The position numbers and the translations under genes were made by a program. A DNA stretch of 64,000 bases from Branchiostoma floridae (taxonomy: Eukaryota; Chordata; Leptocardii; Amphioxiformes; Branchiostomatidae). The first letter of the stretch is position 1. The number at the start of each line of letters is the position of its first letter. Below are positions 50,401 to 56,400 of this stretch, piece after piece. Below the pieces are notes generated by a model. The model ran no database searches. It was not told where the DNA came from and was given only the letters and a program-made list of their open reading frames with translations. Location: positions 2,534,227-2,598,226 of the forward strand of contig NC_049984.1 of the NCBI RefSeq assembly GCF_000003815.2. Direction: 5' to 3'.

Positions 50401-53400
50401 GCCGTAAAGACTATGCCAAGCGCGCTGCCAAAACCCCACATCCTCTTCATCTTTCCTCACCTCGCGTCCTCTTGTAAACTGCTCTCAAAAGAAGTGTAAA
50501 CCTTTTTTTGTGTCCCCATCCACTGAAGTGTTTTGGGCCAAGACAAGGAAATCATTCCTGTCACCATCTGTTAAGTTACAGCTACTAGATTTAGCAAGTG
50601 CTCGCTTTAACAAAGAGTGAAATGAAAACAATTGCAAGGAAGGAATACATACGACTGCAAACATTATGTTCAAGGTCTGAGGATATTGGTGCAGCTCTAG
50701 TTTCCAAACTGGTCTTCTTGATTTAACCTTTACGAAGCAACAATGTTGTTTAGAAGATAACAAACAGAATAACAAAGTACTAGTAGGTCTGTGAAACAGC
50801 TGCAGAAAGCTGCCTGACTTTTACTTCTGTTGGAGTAGAATTTTTCCTAAAAATGTTACAATACAATTTTCAAGTTCATTCATTCACTCGCCCATCCATT
50901 TATTCAGTTGAATTCATTCAGTTTGATTCTGGTTGATTTTTAGTAGTTTTTAGTTCAAAATTCATTTAACATTGTCAAAGAACCCCAGAATTTCAGTTGG
51001 CCCAACATAGTAGTATAAAATGCTACTGAAATTTATTAAACTTTGTCAAGTACAATACCTGTAAACAGTGTCCCCAGACGACAAACCAATGGTAACATCT
51101 CCCATTGAATCATGATCAAACCTGCAGTTTAGTAATGCAGACCAGACTGTTGGGCCAGTGAGTTCAAGGGTCACACGTGTGTCATTGTCAGGGTTCACTG
51201 TGGGGTCAAGTTCGCCTGTCATTCTCAGTTTGTGTGTCTGGTTAGGATGGGACTGGGACCGGAGCTGGCAGCGGGAATAAATGAAGCACAGGTGTCACAA
51301 ACCGCAAACTCCCACTGAGGGTATCTCCTGGGTTTGTTTTACCTACGGAGTGAAACATTTAGAAGATATTTCAACAGAAGAATCAAGAGTTTGGCAATAG
51401 GACTAATTGAAAGGTAGTATCACAAAGGGTGCCTTCATCCTGAGTTTGATTATCAAGCAATATAGAAGATATTTTTGGAAAATTTGGAAAATTCCGCCAA
51501 TTTCAACTTTCGGTTGTACCTATAAGACTTATTTTTCTTCTTGAGATCAGTAGATAGCAAACAGTTAACAGTTTTTAGACATAACACCTGTGAATATGAA
51601 AGATTTTGTTTGGAATACCTGTGTTTAGGACGTGGTTAAAGTAAGGGTGTGGCTTACAGGTATTGGTTAACCATAGGCCTTGGGGGTTACCTGGGAATTA
51701 ACCTTTGAATGCCGTGGGCTTTGCCCCACCTTATAGGTTCACTGGTGGTTTGCAGCTCCAGGAGCTATTCATACCAAATGCTCACCTCTTGCTTACGAAC
51801 ATGGAAAAAGATGATTATTCAATAGTTGTGCTTTTGCAAATTTTCAACCCTTAGCGTACTGTAGCCATTTGACTATCAGTTCTCGTCAAATTTTATTGCT
51901 TAGTCAAAATCGCAATGGTTTCACATCGCTCAAATTCTGTCTCGTAAAACACTGCAAGGAATAAAGATACTTACAGCTTAAAACAATACGTAACGCATAA
52001 AAATCCTAAAATCTTACAACATCAACAATTAAGGGAACAAAGAACATTGTGGCATTACAATTGGACATGATAGAAATGAGAAAAAAAGAGTCCTTGTCTA
52101 CCTGTATATTGGTTACAGAGTGGTAGGGAAGGTTAAGCAAAGCTTTGTTTGGAATTAAAAGTTTCTGAGTGTTGTCGTGACCACACAGGTATGTATTTTG
52201 TTAAGATCACATCGTTAAATCTTTAACGTTGTGTTCCTGAAAATTTGCAATGATTGGAAACGTTCGGGCCGATGTCATGCCGTCCGCTCTGGCCTGTGTT
52301 TCCGTTTATTCTGAAATTGTAGCTGTTAGGACAGGCACGGAAACTATTAGTGTCAGCTGAGCAACGTCCGTCTGGGTAATACCCCCTCNNNNNNNNNNNN
52401 NNNNNNNNNNNNNNNNNNNNNNNNNNNNNNNNNNNNNNNNNNNNNNNNNNNNNNNNNNNNNNNNNNNNNNNNNNNNNNNNNNNNNNNNNNNNNNNNNNNN
52501 NNNNNNNNNNNNNNNNNNNNNNNNNNNNNNNNNNNNNNNNNNNNNNNNNNNNNNNNNNNNNNNNNNNNNNNNNNNNNNNNNNNNNNNNNNNNNNNNNNNN
52601 NNNNNNNNNNNNNNNNNNNNNNNNNNNNNNNNNNNNNNNNNNNNNNNNNNNNNNNNNNNNNNNNNNNNNNNNNNNNNNNNNNNNNNNNNNNNNNNNNNNN
52701 NNNNNNNNNNNNNNNNNNNNNNNNNNNNNNNNNNNNNNNNNNNNNNNNNNNNNNNNNNNNNNNNNNNNNNNNNNNNNNNNNNNNNNNNNNNNNNNNNNNN
52801 NNNNNNNNNNNNNNNNNNNNNNNNNNNNNNNNNNNNNNNNNNNNNNNNNNNNNNNNNNNNNNNNNNNNNNNNNNNNNCCCCCTTCACATTAGGCGCGATT
52901 CGATCGGACGACGAGTCTGCGAGCTCTAATTTACGAGGAGGCATGACCCTGATGCCGACGAAGAAATGGCTGAGTTCCCCCTTCCCGTCAGGGTCATGCC
53001 TTCTCGTAATTTAGAGCTCGCAGACTCATCGTCCGATCGAATCGCGCCTAATGTGAAGGGGGTATAAGGAGATGGGGGGAAGATTTCTTCCAGGTTGGAC
53101 TTAGAAGGCCATGTTGATATGACTGTGGGCCTGAACAATATAATTTCTTGATTCAGGGAATTCAGAATTATTGCTGAACTTAAAAATATAGCTTGAGATA
53201 AAAGTCTTTATATTGACTGCACACAAAATAGGGGGAATTCAGAAGTACTGCTGAAGTTGAAGCTGAATATAAAAACAGCTTGAGAGGAAATTCTGTACCT
53301 TGACTGTACACAATGAGTATAGGTAGGGTAGGATTCAAGTTTCCCTTTAGGTGCTCTTTTTTCATGTTTTTGTCCTTCTTCATCTTCACTTTGAAGTGTC

Positions 53401-56400
53401 TTGTAACCAAAGAACTGAATCAGTGAGGCCAGCTTGCAGATGACATCAGCCCATTTAAAGGATATGAAACAAACTGAAACAAATCTTCTTCTTCCAAACT
53501 CCTGCATCCTACAGTATTTACTAGGTTCTCCATACAATGTCATCCACAAAGTTGACTTACTTTGGCCTAGCATTATTGCCTGTAAAGCTCCCTATCCTTT
53601 GATCCATGCCGTTCAGAAGGTGTTTATACAACGACTGTCAAACTTACAAATCGGCAGCATAAAGTTGAGGAGACCTGTAGAAGATTAAGTCATCTGTGGC
53701 GAGACCTTTTCCGTCCTTTCTCTCTCATCTTCTGTTGTGTGGGCAGAGGGCTGGGACCTCCTGTACCTCTAGTCACGGAACCGGCCCTTAGTTTTGCTTC
53801 GGTAATCTTTTTGAACTGTTACACAATCAACGTTGGTGATACTGTGATAGCTTGTTTACGTTTGATAGTAACGTTATTCCGATGCTGCTTTGATGTTACT
53901 TTTTCAATATGGTTTTAATGATATTTTGTGTCAGGAATTGGTTTGAATTTGTGAGAGGATTGAGGTTTTGATGAACGGTGAACTGTTTCTTGCTTTTGCT
54001 CTGTTTAAGTTCTGTTTCACAACTCAGTAAACCTTAGGTGGACGAAGAATCATAAGTAAATGTTTTATGAAATATTACTTTTAGAACTCTTCCATCTAAT
54101 TGTCGAAGTGTTAGTCTTTGCTGGTTAACCCTCTTTCTACTGAGGTAGCCTTTTGGCACCAAATTCCTATTGATAACAGGGTTATGCATGAAGGTGGAGG
54201 TTAAAGAATCTTTGCTATGGATGTATTACAATCTTTCCTACTGAAGCTGCAAAGTTTATCACAACGTTCACTGAAAGGAGCAACAGAAGTGGTATTCCAC
54301 CCCCCACCCCAAATACCCCCCTATGCCCACACATGGGCATGCCTTACAGCTGCTGGTATATTTGCAGATCCATTCGCAGTGTGCCTCGACATGCGCCGCG
54401 GATCTTCACAGTTTGTACCCAACTTGACCTCTGGGCGACCTTGTAGCTTTCCTGGTCTATCTTTCAGTCGTTACGGAAAAAGAGCAACAATGGCTTACAT
54501 TTGGATTCGTTGATGGGACAGATGTTGTGATTTTTGCGTTTCTCTGTCAGTAAAACTCCTGAATTGCAAACAATAATATTTACAAAAGAGGGCATACTTT
54601 CTTGCTTGGAGAACTCACTGTTAGTGTTTGTATGGTTAAGTTGGGATCACAAACACATTTCTTTGTGTTTTAGACTTAGTCTAGTAGTATGTTCATCTCG
54701 TATGCACATGAATAGAACATGCATGCAAAACAGTGATTGCTTAATCAGGGATGCTTAAGTATTCATATGATCCTTATGAGAAACAAACGATCCTTACGGA
54801 ATTCATACGATGCACAGCTTTCCATAAGGATCTTATGTTTTCCATAAGGATTGTATAAATAGATGTGTTAATGCTCATAAGAGGATAAAGAGTTCTCTCA
54901 CTTAGCCATGATTGTGCTGGTTTAACGCGACTAGTACATGTGTCATAGTCATAACAAAAGCCAGCTGAGGTCGTGACATACTTCAGTACAAAACTGCCAC
55001 TTACAGCTTGTTACTCGCACCCATTTGTAAGTTGGTGAAGACTTAATTTTGAGGTGTCAGATCAGTAAGGTGTTCTCTTAAGGTCAGAAAGATTTATGTA
55101 GGCTTTGTTTGTGTATTCTATTTTACATTCTTTTGTCGTCTTTGAAAAGACAGAAAGCCGGATTTGCTTTATAGCTGTTGAAGAAGACACTCACATAGAT
55201 TAAGGAGATGGATTCGGAATCAGGAGGAACATGATAAACAACTGAAGATTCAAAGGTTTGGTCAAATGCCACCCTCGGCAAAAACCTCTGTCTGGGCGTC
55301 GGATTTACAAAAGTGGTCTCTCCTTTTCATAAGTTCCATAGCAGTAGTTATGGCATTATAGAGGAGATCTAGTTTGCTATTCAAATCGTCGCCCTCACGC
55401 AATCCCTGGATGTGCTTTGTAGACCAATTATGAGCAAAGGCCAGAACAGGGGGGATTTGCGGCTTTGGATTTTGTGGCTTTGTGGCTTTGAGTGTGAAGC
55501 CTCTTGTGGGACAGTGAGTGACCTGAGTCAATCTACGTGGGTCATGGAGTTCTGTGGGTGTGCTAGCTACCCACGTTTTGACCCTTACCTGTGCACTTGT
55601 GCTTCTGTAATTTCCAAGCCGGGGCCCGGTCAGGATGTTTTAAGAAACGAAAAATTAAATTGTATACCAAGAAAAATACACAAGTTATGCCCTTGGATCT
55701 TATTTTGTCATTTTGTGTATTTTGATGTCTTTTATATCATTTTTTTCGCTCCCAAAAGCTGCTCGGCCGGGCCCCTTTTTTAAAATGTGACCTAAGCCTT
55801 AGCAGAGTAGGTCAACCATCACGTTAAAGAAACTGATTGAAACTAAAACATGTTAAGACGAAAAGGACCTAATGGACACAATGTATATTGAGGAAAACCT
55901 AAGGTTGAACTTTGTTTGTGCTCTGATTCTAAAGGATAACATAAGATAGATAGATAGTTCTAACCCTTAACTTTGTTCCTGTGTTCCTGAAGTTTCGGCA
56001 TGGTGCATGACGGAGAGGGGAACGTGTGCAGTAAGCGGGACGGAAACATCATGTCACCGACTCTGCAGGGGGTCAACGGGATGTTCTCCTGGTCGTCATG
56101 CAGTCGAGACTACCTACGCAAGTTCCTCGTGTAAGTAGACGCCTTAAGAATCTTAACACTTAAACTTGAATGTCTTAAAGAAGCACTACCTTAAGAATCT
56201 GAAAACTTAAGCCTTGCTGTTTGCCGAAACTACTTCCCCAAGTTTTTTAGTTTTTCAGTTTTTCAGTTTTAACCTTAAAACTTAAACCTGAATGTCTTAA
56301 AGGACCTTTTCTTGCAGCCAAAACTACCTCCGCAAGTTCCTTGTGTGAGTAGACATCTTAAGAATCTCAAAAATTAAACTTGAATGTCTTAAAGAATGGC

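Noticed and set aside
52306-52944. 212-codon minus-strand ORF
   Set aside because: Almost entirely N; created by translating the gap.
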